DNA of 64,000 nucleotides from GCA-2794515 sp033763335 (GCA_033763335.1 JANRKU010000090.1:1-64000), one strand, 5' to 3'; positions 53,327 to 60,303 are shown, counted from the stretch's first letter. Notes: generated by a model from the sequence alone, not told the origin. A program made the numbers and translations.

Positions 53327-53341
53327 GCTAGAGGCTCTAGC
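53327..53341. repeat. CTAGAG-N-CTCTAG palindrome, copy 3
   Basis: GCTAGAGGCTCTAGC, perfect around a central G, upstream of the ssb promoter. Confidence 0.75.
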
Positions 53342-53655
53342 GTATGCCAAAGCCTCTCATTACGTAAAAAATGGCGGAACTCAACCGCTTTTCTAATGAG
53401 GCTAGACGTTCATTGCCACCTGAGTTTGATACACCACGACGGTTAGGAAGTTACACCGACAATTTATAGACCAATGTCCCCCTGTGGCAGGGGCAAGCCA
53501 GTACGGTTGAGTTCTGGCGTTCCGATTGCACCACACATTTGAAGTACCGTTCTTCTAGTAATGCGCCTGTGGCTGGCGTAAGAGTACCTTCCTCGACAAA
53601 AACAGTCTGGCGCTCTACACAACCTACCGTTGCTGATAGGCTGTAGAGAGGTCAC
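53342..53655. other. structured non-coding stretch
   Basis: No convincing ORF. Several stem-loops are visible. A 10-bp stem with a two-base bulge (arms near 53351-53362 and 53394-53404) encloses GCGG-AACTCAA-CCGC followed by TTTT. A CCCCTGTGGCAGGGG hairpin lies near 53479, a GCCAG...CTGGC hairpin near 53496 repeats the GGTTGAGTT loop sequence in the other orientation, and CTCTACA...TGTAGAG closes near 53650. It may encode small RNAs. Confidence 0.4.
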
Positions 53656-53658
53656 ACC

Positions 53659-53934
53659 TTATTTCTTGGCATCAACTTTGATGTTTTGCAATGCTTTGAA
53701 AAACGATTTAACAACATCGTCAACCTGACCAGCAACCAAAGTCGCCAAGAATACAAAGATAGCGATTTTTGAGGTGGTGTCCATTGATACCAGCGCATCA
53801 ACAATCTTGTTTCCAAGAGTGCTGAGTACCAAAGCTAACCGAATGGGCAAGTCAATGATTGAGATTGCCATAGCGGGGAAGATTAGCCCTAAGATGAGGG
53901 CGACGACAAAGATATGTGTGTGGTGAATTTTCAT
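53659..53934 (-). CDS. small membrane protein with signal-like start
   Basis: 91 residues from M-K-I-H-H-T, behind AAGGAGGG (a strong site). One or two hydrophobic segments (about 7-45) and a third near 58-75, then a Lys-rich tail. Size and pattern suit a holin-like or other small inner-membrane protein. No family assigned. Confidence 0.6.
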   Translation of the reverse strand: MKIHHTHIFVVALILGLIFPAMAISIIDLPIRLALVLSTLGNKIVDALVSMDTTSKIAIFVFLATLVAGQVDDVVKSFFKALQNIKVDAKK

Positions 53935-54032
53935 GTGGTTGCCCTCCTTCAAGAGCGTATTGCTAAAATCCCCCTGTACCCAATGCACAGAGGGAATAAA
54001 TCTCACAAAAATATCCGCGTTAGCGGGGTATT

Positions 54033-54067
54033 AAAAACCCCTCACCATGTTTCCCCACGATGAGGGG
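54033..54067 (-). terminator. rho-independent terminator, minus strand
   Basis: Stem CCCCTCA / TGAGGGG with T5 following on the minus strand, 46 bases beyond the tRNA-like gene at 54113. A second short GC hairpin (CCGCTAACGCGG) lies just after. Confidence 0.75.
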
Positions 54068-54112
54068 TAATGAGCCATACAGGAAAGTTATGAGCAGAAC
54101 CTATTTGGCTTG

Positions 54113-54195
54113 TGGGACATGACAGAAACGAACTGCCCTAGTGCATACCGCACCTCGCTAACTAGCGATGCCTTCCCCATTGAGGCGTATGTCCC
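54113..54195 (-). tRNA. tRNA-like gene with shortened anticodon arm and long variable arm
   Basis: Read on the minus strand: acceptor GGGACAT / ATGTCCC (7 bp), D arm GCCT...AGGC with a GGGG loop, T arm GGCAG-TTCGTTT-CTGTC (5 bp, seven-base loop), and a class-II-type variable arm GTGC-GGTAT-GCAC. The anticodon arm folds as TCGCT-AGTT-AGCGA. It has a perfect 5-bp stem but a four-base loop, three bases short of normal, so no standard anticodon can be read. The three intact arms argue for a real tRNA-derived RNA; decoding function is doubtful. Confidence 0.55.
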
Positions 54196-54236
54196 ATATA
54201 CCCCGCCGAAACGGGGGACGTACTATGATTGATGAA

Positions 54237-54461
54237 TCAGAACGCTTCGGTCACACCGTCGCCAGTATAACCATTGTCTAGCTCGTCATCATCGTCGTCC
54301 ATGTCGTCGTCACTATCCCAATCGTCATCATCATCGTCTTCGTCGTCATCGAAGTCTTCATCCTCATAGAGGTCGTCGTCTTCTTCTTCATCGAGGTCGG
54401 GTTCTGGCGTTGCGAGTGGGGCAGGTACAACAATGGTATTGCCAAAGAAGTCAGTAATCAT
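54237..54461 (-). CDS. polyacidic small protein
   Basis: 74 residues, of which 37 are Asp or Glu and none are Lys, Arg or His. AAGGAGAC precedes the ATG. The N-terminal 20 residues are hydrophobic/Pro-rich (F-F-G-N-T-I-V-V-P-A-P), the rest an acidic run ending D-G-V-T-E-A-F. Such charge resembles DNA-mimic inhibitors or chaperone-like acidic tails of phage proteins. Low-complexity reading of a repeat is an alternative, but the ribosome site supports expression. Confidence 0.55.
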   Translation of the reverse strand: MITDFFGNTIVVPAPLATPEPDLDEEEDDDLYEDEDFDDDEDDDDDDWDSDDDMDDDDDELDNGYTGDGVTEAF

Positions 54462-55161
54462 ATAGTCTCCTTATGAGGGATTAGGCTAAATGCCATCTCC
54501 GTACAGGACTTCATCGCGGTCTTGGAGGGGTACGCAATCAAGCACTGTGCGGAAAAGCAGGTCGCCCTGCTATTCCTGTGGTACGACCGCCCCAGAAAGC
54601 CACTATGGGGCGCACAAGCCGTTATTCTGTCAGTGGCGACAATTGCTACAACGGCTGTAAAAGAACTGGGATTTTTTTCGCCTAGAGTCTCTAGCCTGCC
54701 TCTGGTCGCCAATGCTAGGCAGAGGGCTCTCGCGCACAGACATGAATGTAGATACTCTGGCAAATCCCGCGTTTCGGACACTTTTAATCGGCTGTGCCCT
54801 CGTTGCCATAGCCCACTCCAATGTGGGACTTGAGCGAATCGTCATCCACTCCCCAGAACGCATCACCAATAAACAACCCCTAGGAGGCGGGAGGGTCTTT
54901 GGTGTCTACGCTCTGGGCGGGGGATGACCCTGTCGACTTGCTTGCAGAGAGAATGGGTTAATCCTCTCTGTGTATTGCATTAGTCGCGTTAGCCAATCAA
55001 AAAAGTCTTTGGTGCTAAATGTTATTTGTCGCCATGCTTTATAGAATGAGGCGCTACTCCCATTCCGCTTACCACACACGACAACCTGTGTATGGATAGC
55101 AGGCTCATTGAACACCGCCTTTCATGCTGTTGATAATGAACCATTTGCCAAGCAGGACTTG
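54462..55161. other. 700-base region without a convincing gene
   Basis: Frames of about 100 codons exist on both strands (54522-54833 plus, 54458-54781 minus), but neither has a ribosome site or a protein-like composition. It holds the palindrome at 54681-54695, a CAGAGAG...CTCTCTG stem-loop at 54945-54970, and GC-rich tracts. It may encode RNA or be decayed DNA. Confidence 0.4.
54681..54695. repeat. CTAGAG-N-CTCTAG palindrome, copy 4
   Basis: CCTAGAGTCTCTAGC, central T, 13-base core perfect, in the non-coding stretch preceded by TTTTTTT. Confidence 0.7.
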
Positions 55162-55249
55162 TTCCTGTGATGGAACTCGAACCCATATTCTTGTGTACTC
55201 TTAGAGAAGACCCGCCACAAGTGCTGTTATCCAATTACACTACACAGGA
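55162..55249 (-). tRNA. tRNA-like gene with enlarged anticodon arm
   Basis: Minus strand: acceptor TCCTGTG / CACAGGA (7 bp) with discriminator A, TA at positions 8-9, D arm GTGT-AATTGGATAACA-GCAC, and T arm ATGGG-TTCGAGT-TCCAT. Between D and T arms are 34 bases instead of about 23. The anticodon stem TTGTG / CACAA closes a 20-base loop, or an inner TCTT-CTCT-AAGA helix. A 13-base insertion (intron-like) or a non-decoding tRNA mimic are the options. Confidence 0.6.
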
Positions 55250-55292
55250 AACCGTTTGAGATGTCACATGCCGAAGCATGGATGCGCCTCAA

Positions 55293-55360
55293 TTGCCCCG
55301 ATGGGTATCGAACCCATACTATTCCCTCAAAGAGGGTCGCCATTCACTGGCTACGGGGCA
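55293..55360 (-). tRNA. tRNA-like gene with compact D and anticodon arms
   Basis: Minus strand: acceptor TGCCCCG / CGGGGCA (7 bp) with discriminator A, D arm GCCA-GTGAA-TGGC (five-base loop, lacking the GG pair), and T arm ATGGG-TTCGATA-CCCAT. The anticodon region can pair fully as CCCTC-TTT-GAGGG with a three-base loop, or as a 3-bp stem with loop TCTTTGA. Total length is 68, shorter than a canonical tRNA. Confidence 0.55.
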
Positions 55361-55368
55361 TAGTGTTG

Positions 55369-55467
55369 TTAAGCCGTGCCTAAGAACATAGCAAGGAAGA
55401 TGAGAAAGCCGATAACAATCATCGCTGTGAGAAACCAATTGAGTAGTTTATTCAAGAGGGGAGTCAT
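55369..55467 (-). CDS. 32-residue single-span membrane peptide
   Basis: An ATG one base after the upstream stop opens a 32-residue frame: M-T-P-L-L-N-K-L-L-N-W, then a hydrophobic segment (I-V-I-G-F-L-I-F-L-A-M-F-L). Coupling to the upstream membrane protein gene supports expression. The function may be holin-like or a toxin-type peptide. It lies just upstream of the tRNA-like gene at 55360. Confidence 0.5.
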   Translation of the reverse strand: MTPLLNKLLNWFLTAMIVIGFLIFLAMFLGTA

Positions 55468-55468
55468 G

Positions 55469-55687
55469 TTATTCACTAAGCACCAAGATGCCAGCAATGC
55501 CCGCTAATGTTGTTTTGAAGACACTACGCAGTGAATACGCGAATAGAGCTAATGCCCCAATACTCGCAATCATTGTCCCATAGGTATCTACTAACCAGCG
55601 ACCAAGTACCATAGGCAGGAAGGCAATAGCAAATGCAATGCCAAACATCGTGAACCACGCAATACACTTAGCCAACAAGTCACTCAT
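55469..55687 (-). CDS. small three-span membrane protein
   Basis: 72 residues from M-S-D-L-L-A. Hydrophobic stretches cover most of the chain (W-F-T-M-F-G-I-A-F-A-I, then I-G-A-L-A-L-F-A-Y, then A-G-I-A-G-I-L-V-L). Directly controlled by the promoter at 55723-55752. Function not recognised. Confidence 0.6.
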   Translation of the reverse strand: MSDLLAKCIAWFTMFGIAFAIAFLPMVLGRWLVDTYGTMIASIGALALFAYSLRSVFKTTLAGIAGILVLSE

Positions 55688-55722
55688 GCACAACTCCATT
55701 CATACAGGTAAGTAATGAACGC

Positions 55723-55755
55723 AGTATAGCATTATTGTTGTAGACAAGTCAACAA
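55723..55755 (-). promoter_or_regulatory. sigma70 promoter overlapped by a palindromic operator
   Basis: On the minus strand, -35 TTGACT (55747-55752), an 18-base spacer and extended -10 TGCTATACT (-10 hexamer 55723-55728). TTGTTG-N9-CAACAA (55735-55755) overlaps the -35 and spacer and matches the operator at 48544-48566 in sequence and spacing. Confidence 0.7.
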
Positions 55756-55803
55756 TGTGGTGAAGAATGGATGCAAATGTTGGTTAAAGTGGGATAATGT
55801 GGG

Positions 55804-55950
55804 TTATTTGGGCATTGTGACGGTGGGGAATTGACGTTCTGCGCCCATGTAGTAGGCGGTGGTTGAGCCTTTGTTGTCATCGGGGGCAGATACAAACACG
55901 CCAATGATGAACAGAATGACGGTGAACAGCAGTACAATGCGATTCTTCAT
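55804..55950 (-). CDS. 48-residue secreted or membrane-anchored peptide
   Basis: From M-K-N-R-I-V, behind GAAGGAAA. An N-terminal hydrophobic segment (L-L-F-T-V-I-L-F-I-I-G-V-F-V) is followed by a short polar tail with D-D-N-K-G-S. It overlaps the upstream gene by four bases. Confidence 0.55.
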   Translation of the reverse strand: MKNRIVLLFTVILFIIGVFVSAPDDNKGSTTAYYMGAERQFPTVTMPK

Positions 55951-56108
55951 ACTAATTTTCCTTCCAAAACGGTAATCATGCCCAATAAGATGCGAGTAGC
56001 GACGTACACACCGACTGCCATAAGGTAATATGACCATGCAGAGGGGTGTGAACCTAACGAAACGATGCTCAATAGTCCCCCTGTAGCCAGTGTCAGCACA
56101 GATGTCAT
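55947..56108 (-). CDS. 53-residue membrane protein
   Basis: From M-T-S-V-L-T; two hydrophobic segments (L-A-T-G-G-L-L-S-I-V-S-L and Y-Y-L-M-A-V-G-V-Y-V-A). The ATG is four bases after the previous stop, so it is probably translated by coupling. Longer upstream frames are shadows of that gene. Confidence 0.5.
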   Translation of the reverse strand: MTSVLTLATGGLLSIVSLGSHPSAWSYYLMAVGVYVATRILLGMITVLEGKLV

Positions 56109-56112
56109 GGGA

Positions 56113-56292
56113 TTATTGACCGCGACGACGGAGAATAGATGCAATTTCACGGAATGAATCACGCATTTCGCGTTGATTCTTGGTGCGAGCCGATGCACGT
56201 TCGGCGCGATTGACCTCATTGAGGGTGTTTTGGAGGAAATTGGGGTCGTTTATTTCGGCTTCGATACGTTCTTGTACAGATTTTTTGCCCAT
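56113..56292 (-). CDS. 59-residue charged helical protein
   Basis: Behind AAGGAGAAC: M-G-K-K-S-V-Q-E-R-I-E-A-E-I and a long Arg/Glu-rich helix ending R-R-R-G-Q. It resembles small nucleic-acid-binding or scaffolding peptides. Only the ribosome site and coding pattern support it. Confidence 0.5.
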   Translation of the reverse strand: MGKKSVQERIEAEINDPNFLQNTLNEVNRAERASARTKNQREMRDSFREIASILRRRGQ

Positions 56293-56407
56293 TAGGTTGT
56301 TCTCCTTGAGATTAATTAAGAAAATAAGGGGGAATTTTGGTACATGGTCAGCAAACCCCGCGTTTTCGGCGCTTAATTGGGGTTATTGGGCTGAGAGGAT
56401 TAAGAAA

Positions 56408-56587
56408 TCAGCACGGAATTAATGATTGGGGATGGTTGTCTGTGCCAGCTAACCAGTGGTAGGTATCGAAACTAAGCACCTCACGGGTCTCAATCTCATT
56501 GAGAACGGCTTCAAGCGTGTCATCATCTTGGAATTTATCCCAATTTGCCCGCAGTTCGGCATAGGACTGTTGCGAGAGGGGAATCAT
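56408..56587 (-). CDS. 59-residue acidic protein
   Basis: M-I-P-L-S-Q-Q-S-Y-A-E-L, then an acidic helical stretch with D-D-D. Its ATG overlaps the previous stop by four bases (ATGA), the third of three tightly packed small genes. Confidence 0.5.
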   Translation of the reverse strand: MIPLSQQSYAELRANWDKFQDDDTLEAVLNEIETREVLSFDTYHWLAGTDNHPQSLIPC

Positions 56588-56712
56588 TGCACTTCCTCAA
56601 CCGCAATATAGTGGATGGGAAGCGACTTGATGTACGCATTGGCTTGCGCTTCGGTATCGAATTTCATACGGCATACGAACTCGCCGTCGCGGTACACAAC
56701 GATGGTAATCAT
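56584..56712 (-). CDS. 42-residue protein
   Basis: M-I-T-I-V-V-Y-R-D-G-E-F-V-C-R-M, a small beta-rich chain with A-N-A-Y-I-K-S-L. It shares one base with the upstream stop (TAATG) and four with the next gene, supporting translational coupling. Confidence 0.5.
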   Translation of the reverse strand: MITIVVYRDGEFVCRMKFDTEAQANAYIKSLPIHYIAVEEVQ

Positions 56713-56879
56713 TATTGCACCTCTGCCAATACGCTGAATGGATTTTTATCCAAGTCAATGAGGATTTGCGAGAATGCACAGAGATGTTCTTGGTCGCAAG
56801 CGTCGTCGCGCTCATCACGGGTATCGTATGCGTACTCGGCAATAAATACGCCGTCATCGTGCAGAATGAGTATGTGCAT
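56712..56879 (-). CDS. 55-residue protein
   Basis: Behind AAGGAGC: M-H-I-L-I-L-H-D-D-G-V-F-I-A-E-Y, followed by an Asp/Glu-rich helix. Its opening resembles that of the next gene (I-V-V-Y-R-D-G-E-F-V), so the two could be related. Confidence 0.55.
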   Translation of the reverse strand: MHILILHDDGVFIAEYAYDTRDERDDACDQEHLCAFSQILIDLDKNPFSVLAEVQ

Positions 56880-57071
56880 GGGTGTAGCTCCTTATGTGAT
56901 TGGGGGGGGGAGTCAGCATGAAAATATTGAGCAAGTAATAATGCCGATGAGATTAAGGTATACAGCGTCTCTCTGTACGTTCACCACATAGGGCTTTGAC
57001 CGTCTCTGGGCGCGGTTATTTCACGCGCTTGCACTCTCCCCCATCGGCGGGGAATTAAAGCTAATTAAAAA

Positions 57072-57086
57072 GCTAGAGCCTCTCGC
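57072..57086. repeat. CTAGAG-N-CTCTAG palindrome, degenerate copy 5
   Basis: GCTAGAGCCTCTCGC, one mismatch in the right arm (CTCTCG), flanked 15 bases later by a related GCGAGAGGGACTAG. Confidence 0.55.
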
Positions 57087-57387
57087 CAGCTATAGGATGC
57101 AAAGCGAGAGGGACTAGGGCGACCACACATATCTACGGGCATGTGTGCTATGCTGTTCCCGTAGAAGCGCACTTAATGTCGGTAGCGCAAGCACCTAAAT
57201 CACCCAAAAAGCGCGTAGCGCCACTTATCCACCCGATATGTGGTACAAGAGATGAACGCCCATCCCCTGCCCTGACACTCCAATCACTGGAGAAGCCGAT
57301 GAGGACAAACCTCAGCACAGTAATACGGTAAGTTCCCATTTAATCAACTCCTTTGATAGGCTCATCAGTGGACGCAAATACGCCCAG

Positions 57388-57406
57388 ACAGGGGACTAGC
57401 CCCTGT
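57388..57406 (-). terminator. hairpin after the polymerase-like gene
   Basis: A 7-bp stem ACAGGGG / CCCCTGT with loop ACTAG, seven bases beyond the stop of the 720-residue gene on the minus strand. There is no T run after it in that direction, so termination is only possible. Confidence 0.45.
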
Positions 57407-57412
57407 TTCGCC

Positions 57413-59575
57413 TTATGATGCTTTACGCAATGATTCGGGTAAGCCTGTTTCGTTATTGCGGATGATGCGCTTGCGATATGAGGTCAATTCGCCTGTGCGT
57501 GTGGCAAATTGCCAGCGTTGGTATTTGTTGACATGCACAGTGGATTTGCGTGATGTGGTCTCGCTCGTAGTGTATGCGCCATCTGCTACCTTGCACACAC
57601 CAACGAAGTCACCCTTAGCGGTATACATGCCACCTTCTGACACATACACAGTTTCAGGGATGTCCATCTTGAGGTTGAACATATTCATTGCGGGGAGAGC
57701 GTCTTCAGTGATGGCAATTTCATTGAGGATTTTGCACACAACCTCATACACACCCTTTTGGAGCAAGGCATAACCAGCGCCTTGTGTGAACCACACACGA
57801 GCTAGGGCAATCATGACTTCTTGCTCAAAGCGTTCTGGGTCGGTTTCGGCAATATAGTTAGTGATATATTCTGGGTACTTATCCAATTCTTCACGGATTG
57901 CCATCTTGCCAAACTCGTCTACCCACACGATAGAGGGTAATGAGGGGGCAATATACTTGGCGCGTGCAAGTAATCCATCATATCCGATTCTCACTGCTTT
58001 GGCTTGCCCAATGGCTACAATGGCTTCATCGAGCGCACGTAGGTTGGCATGTACCACATCACCAAGATAAGGGGTAGGTCCTTCTACCCGTGCCTTGCGT
58101 TGTAGGGATACAGGCAGGGTAGTCCCTCCACCCATGTAGTTATTCATCATGACTTGCGTAGCGTCACACCATGCGTCTAAGGCAGATGTGTTACCATCCA
58201 CCAATTCAAGCCCAATCATGCCCTCAAAGTCAGGAAGGACATTACCTACAGAGGGTAATCCACTGATAGATTGATACATACACAGGTTAGCTACACGACC
58301 TATGTACGTAGCAGACTTAATCTGCTGGTCAATGGTCGCCTTGAACATATCATAGTCATTCATCTCTAGTGCTGGTGTGTACTCAACCATGTCTTTAATA
58401 ACAGGCTTAGGCTCATCACCTACCACACGTACTGGTGGTAGTTGTGTGTAGTTCTTACGTTCACTACCCCACAGTTTCATCGTCACACACTCACCTAATT
58501 GGTTGGGTTGTCTAAACAGTTTCCCATCCGTGTCACTGGTGAACATGAATATAACGTGGTCATCTCCATCCATCCCACCAAGGATGAATTGAAACACAAC
58601 ATAGTCAGATGGGTTACACACAATAAGACCATGATTACGGTCTATCTTGATATGTCCCTTTGGTACAGACTTGCTAAACGCTATCAAGCCTGTTACTGCT
58701 GGTATCTTGAACATACCCTTAACCTCACCTGCTAAGTGAGATACTTCTTGTTTGCGGTATTCCTCAATGAGGGCAGGTAACACACCTGCTTTGACATAAG
58801 GGTTCAACCCGTGTCTACCGGGTACGTTGGCATCAGTGATATTGCGTACCACAGATTTAGCATGTGCTTGGATAACCCCAGAGTAATCAATCCAACGAAT
58901 GGTATTGCTCAACCATTGTGGGTCAATACGTGGTTCTGTATGGCTATAACCCATGGTGAGGTTAAAGAACTCACCCTCATACAACACACCTGCTTTACCA
59001 TCATCAGGGATAACCATATCTATCCCCTCTGGTAGCTTGGCTACCACACAAGCACCCTTGTATTGAGTATCACCCTTTTGGTAGGTGAAGCTGAAGTGCA
59101 AGCGACCCTTTGGGCATTTGATGTTATTGCGTGATAGGTACTCTGGGCTAATCCACCCATGACCATCATTCACCTTGCTCAACGCTTCAAACTTGATTAC
59201 AGGGATAGGCAAGTCTTGGTGTGTAGCAGGTGCATGTGACCGTGCTACACGCTTGTTGCGTTTCTTCCCTACAGTGGGGTCAAAGCGCATGTCAGTACCA
59301 AACAACAATACAAGGTTGCCCTTCTTGGCATACCATGTATCTGCCAACTTGCTTGCGTTAAAGAGGGATTGCATATCCCCTTGTTCCAACAAACGATATG
59401 CTGATACAGCGTCGTCTCTGTTACCATTAGGCGTCATCATACGAGTGCCACCTTCTGGTGTTTCATTGGTGATGGTGGTGATGAGACGTTGCTTGAGGTT
59501 ATATGAGAGGATGACCCATTCTGTGTTATAGGTAGCGGAGACGGTGTGTTGTGTGTTATTCTTTAATTGGTTCAT
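57413..59575 (-). CDS. putative RdRP/YonO-type double-psi beta-barrel RNA polymerase
   Basis: 720 residues, the largest product after the methylase-helicase. Motifs in the order of cellular RdRP (QDE-1/RDR) and phage YonO-like polymerases are visible: V-N-D-G-H-G-W-I-S-P-E near 135-145 (compare D-G-x-G-x-I-S-P-E), Q-Y-K-G-A-C-V-V near 171-178, C-N-P-S-D near 320, then G-G-M-D-G-D-D-H near 333-340 (compare D-x-D-G-D), and Y-I-G-R-V-A-N near 424-430 (compare L-G-x-I-A-N). The first Asp of D-x-D-G-D is Gly here, with an extra Asp after it. If correct, the element carries its own single-chain RNA polymerase. An ordinary DNA-binding or structural protein is the alternative. Confidence 0.5.
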   Translation of the reverse strand: MNQLKNNTQHTVSATYNTEWVILSYNLKQRLITTITNETPEGGTRMMTPNGNRDDAVSAYRLLEQGDMQSLFNASKLADTWYAKKGNLVLLFGTDMRFDPTVGKKRNKRVARSHAPATHQDLPIPVIKFEALSKVNDGHGWISPEYLSRNNIKCPKGRLHFSFTYQKGDTQYKGACVVAKLPEGIDMVIPDDGKAGVLYEGEFFNLTMGYSHTEPRIDPQWLSNTIRWIDYSGVIQAHAKSVVRNITDANVPGRHGLNPYVKAGVLPALIEEYRKQEVSHLAGEVKGMFKIPAVTGLIAFSKSVPKGHIKIDRNHGLIVCNPSDYVVFQFILGGMDGDDHVIFMFTSDTDGKLFRQPNQLGECVTMKLWGSERKNYTQLPPVRVVGDEPKPVIKDMVEYTPALEMNDYDMFKATIDQQIKSATYIGRVANLCMYQSISGLPSVGNVLPDFEGMIGLELVDGNTSALDAWCDATQVMMNNYMGGGTTLPVSLQRKARVEGPTPYLGDVVHANLRALDEAIVAIGQAKAVRIGYDGLLARAKYIAPSLPSIVWVDEFGKMAIREELDKYPEYITNYIAETDPERFEQEVMIALARVWFTQGAGYALLQKGVYEVVCKILNEIAITEDALPAMNMFNLKMDIPETVYVSEGGMYTAKGDFVGVCKVADGAYTTSETTSRKSTVHVNKYQRWQFATRTGELTSYRKRIIRNNETGLPESLRKAS

Positions 59576-59626
59576 GATAGACTCCTATGTCTATAGTGTT
59601 GCTAGAATGAAATAAGGTATTGCCTC

Positions 59627-59651
59627 ACACACCTGCTTCAATCAGGTGTGT
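59627..59651. promoter_or_regulatory. palindrome in the divergent promoter region
   Basis: A perfect 9-bp inverted repeat ACACACCTG / CAGGTGTGT with a seven-base loop lies between the polymerase-like gene (leftward) and the small rightward gene. No T run follows in either useful direction, so an operator is more likely than a terminator. Confidence 0.45.
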
Positions 59652-59688
59652 TTGGTTTATAGTGCTTGCGCTAACGCGCTTATTCTTG

Positions 59689-59697
59689 TGGTATGAT
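59689..59697 (+). promoter_or_regulatory. extended -10 promoter of the rightward small gene
   Basis: TGGTATGAT (59689-59697) with TTGCG about 20 bases upstream; AAGGAG follows before the ATG at 59726. Confidence 0.5.
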
Positions 59698-59725
59698 AAA
59701 TCAAACAACAAGGAGAATATGACAC

Positions 59726-59977
59726 ATGGCTAAACCAGTATCCCTAAAAAGAATCTTTGGTAATCGCCTCATAGGGTATTATGATGAGGAGAACGATGAA
59801 GTGGTTATGGGGTTATTCACCAAGAACAGATGCACAAACATCCCACTACGTAATGGTGATGTTAGAACAGTACGTTGCCCCGACCCATTCCGTGTGATTT
59901 ACTATCGGAAGGTTTATAGGACATGGTTTGCTGTATGGGAGAGACTTACAGCTTCCCGTCACGTACCATCTGCTTAA
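59726..59977 (+). CDS. small basic protein
   Basis: 83 residues behind AAGGAG: beta-like pattern with D-E-E-N-D-E-V-V-M-G-L-F near the start and a basic, aromatic C-terminus (Y-Y-R-K-V-Y-R-T-W-F-A-V-W). It overlaps the convergent gene by 32 bases. Function not recognised. Confidence 0.55.
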   Translation: MAKPVSLKRIFGNRLIGYYDEENDEVVMGLFTKNRCTNIPLRNGDVRTVRCPDPFRVIYYRKVYRTWFAVWERLTASRHVPSA

Positions 59978-60275
59978 TTATCTTTCCCGCTTCTCTATGT
60001 GCTTCGTTGGTATTCTTTTCCAAAATACCTTTGACGAAAGCACATAGAATTTCATTTTCGTTGATGATGTATGCGCGGTGTTGGTCGAAGCGATATTCAT
60101 CATCTTTCAAATGCAAAACCTTTATATCAATACCCGCGACTGTTTGATAAGTCCACACTATTTCTGCCATACGGTCATTTGCGCCACGAATAAACTCCGC
60201 AACCCATAGCAGGTTAACGCCTGCGCTGGCTAGGGCGGATTGCATTTCGTTGAACAATGGGTGTAATTTATACAT
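59946..60275 (-). CDS. hypothetical protein
   Basis: 109 residues from M-Y-K-L-H-P, behind AGGAGGCAAAC; an in-frame ATG seven codons upstream lacks a site. Helical, ending I-I-K-Q-M-V-R-D-G-K-L. Its 3' end overlaps the rightward small gene. Confidence 0.55.
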   Translation of the reverse strand: MYKLHPLFNEMQSALASAGVNLLWVAEFIRGANDRMAEIVWTYQTVAGIDIKVLHLKDDEYRFDQHRAYIINENEILCAFVKGILEKNTNEAHREAGKIIKQMVRDGKL

Positions 60276-60303
60276 GATGTTTGCCTCCTGTGGCATAAAA
60301 CAT

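Larger units (their letters stand above)
56880..57412. other. 533-base non-coding stretch with hairpins
   Basis: No supported ORF. It contains the palindrome at 57072, a perfect 7-bp stem CTACGGG / CCCGTAG (57133-57164), short 5-bp hairpins CTCCA-ATCAC-TGGAG and TGAGG-ACAAA-CCTCA near 57280-57315, and GC-rich tracts near 57000-57050. Possibly a leader RNA or small-RNA locus downstream of the large polymerase-like gene. Confidence 0.35.

Noticed and set aside
53464..53655. Leftward 63-codon frame in the hairpin region
   Set aside because: It spans several stem-loops, has no ribosome site, and the predicted sequence is Arg/Cys-rich junk.
54458..54781. Leftward 107-codon frame ending at the polyacidic gene
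   Set aside because: Its end merely covers the ribosome site of the next gene. Composition is not protein-like and the repeat lies inside it.
54522..54833. Rightward 103-codon frame in the 700-base gap
   Set aside because: No ribosome site, composition unlike its neighbours, and it reads through the CTAGAG palindrome and GC tracts.
55162..55249. Group I or archaeal-type intron in the tRNA-like gene
   Set aside because: The insertion is only about 13 bases, far too short for a group I intron, and the bulge-helix-bulge pattern is not clear.
59560..59670. T7-like promoter (CACTATAG on the minus strand near 59590, CACTATAA near 59661)
   Set aside because: Only the short core matches, there is no T7-type polymerase in the window, and two weak hits in AT-rich DNA can arise by chance.
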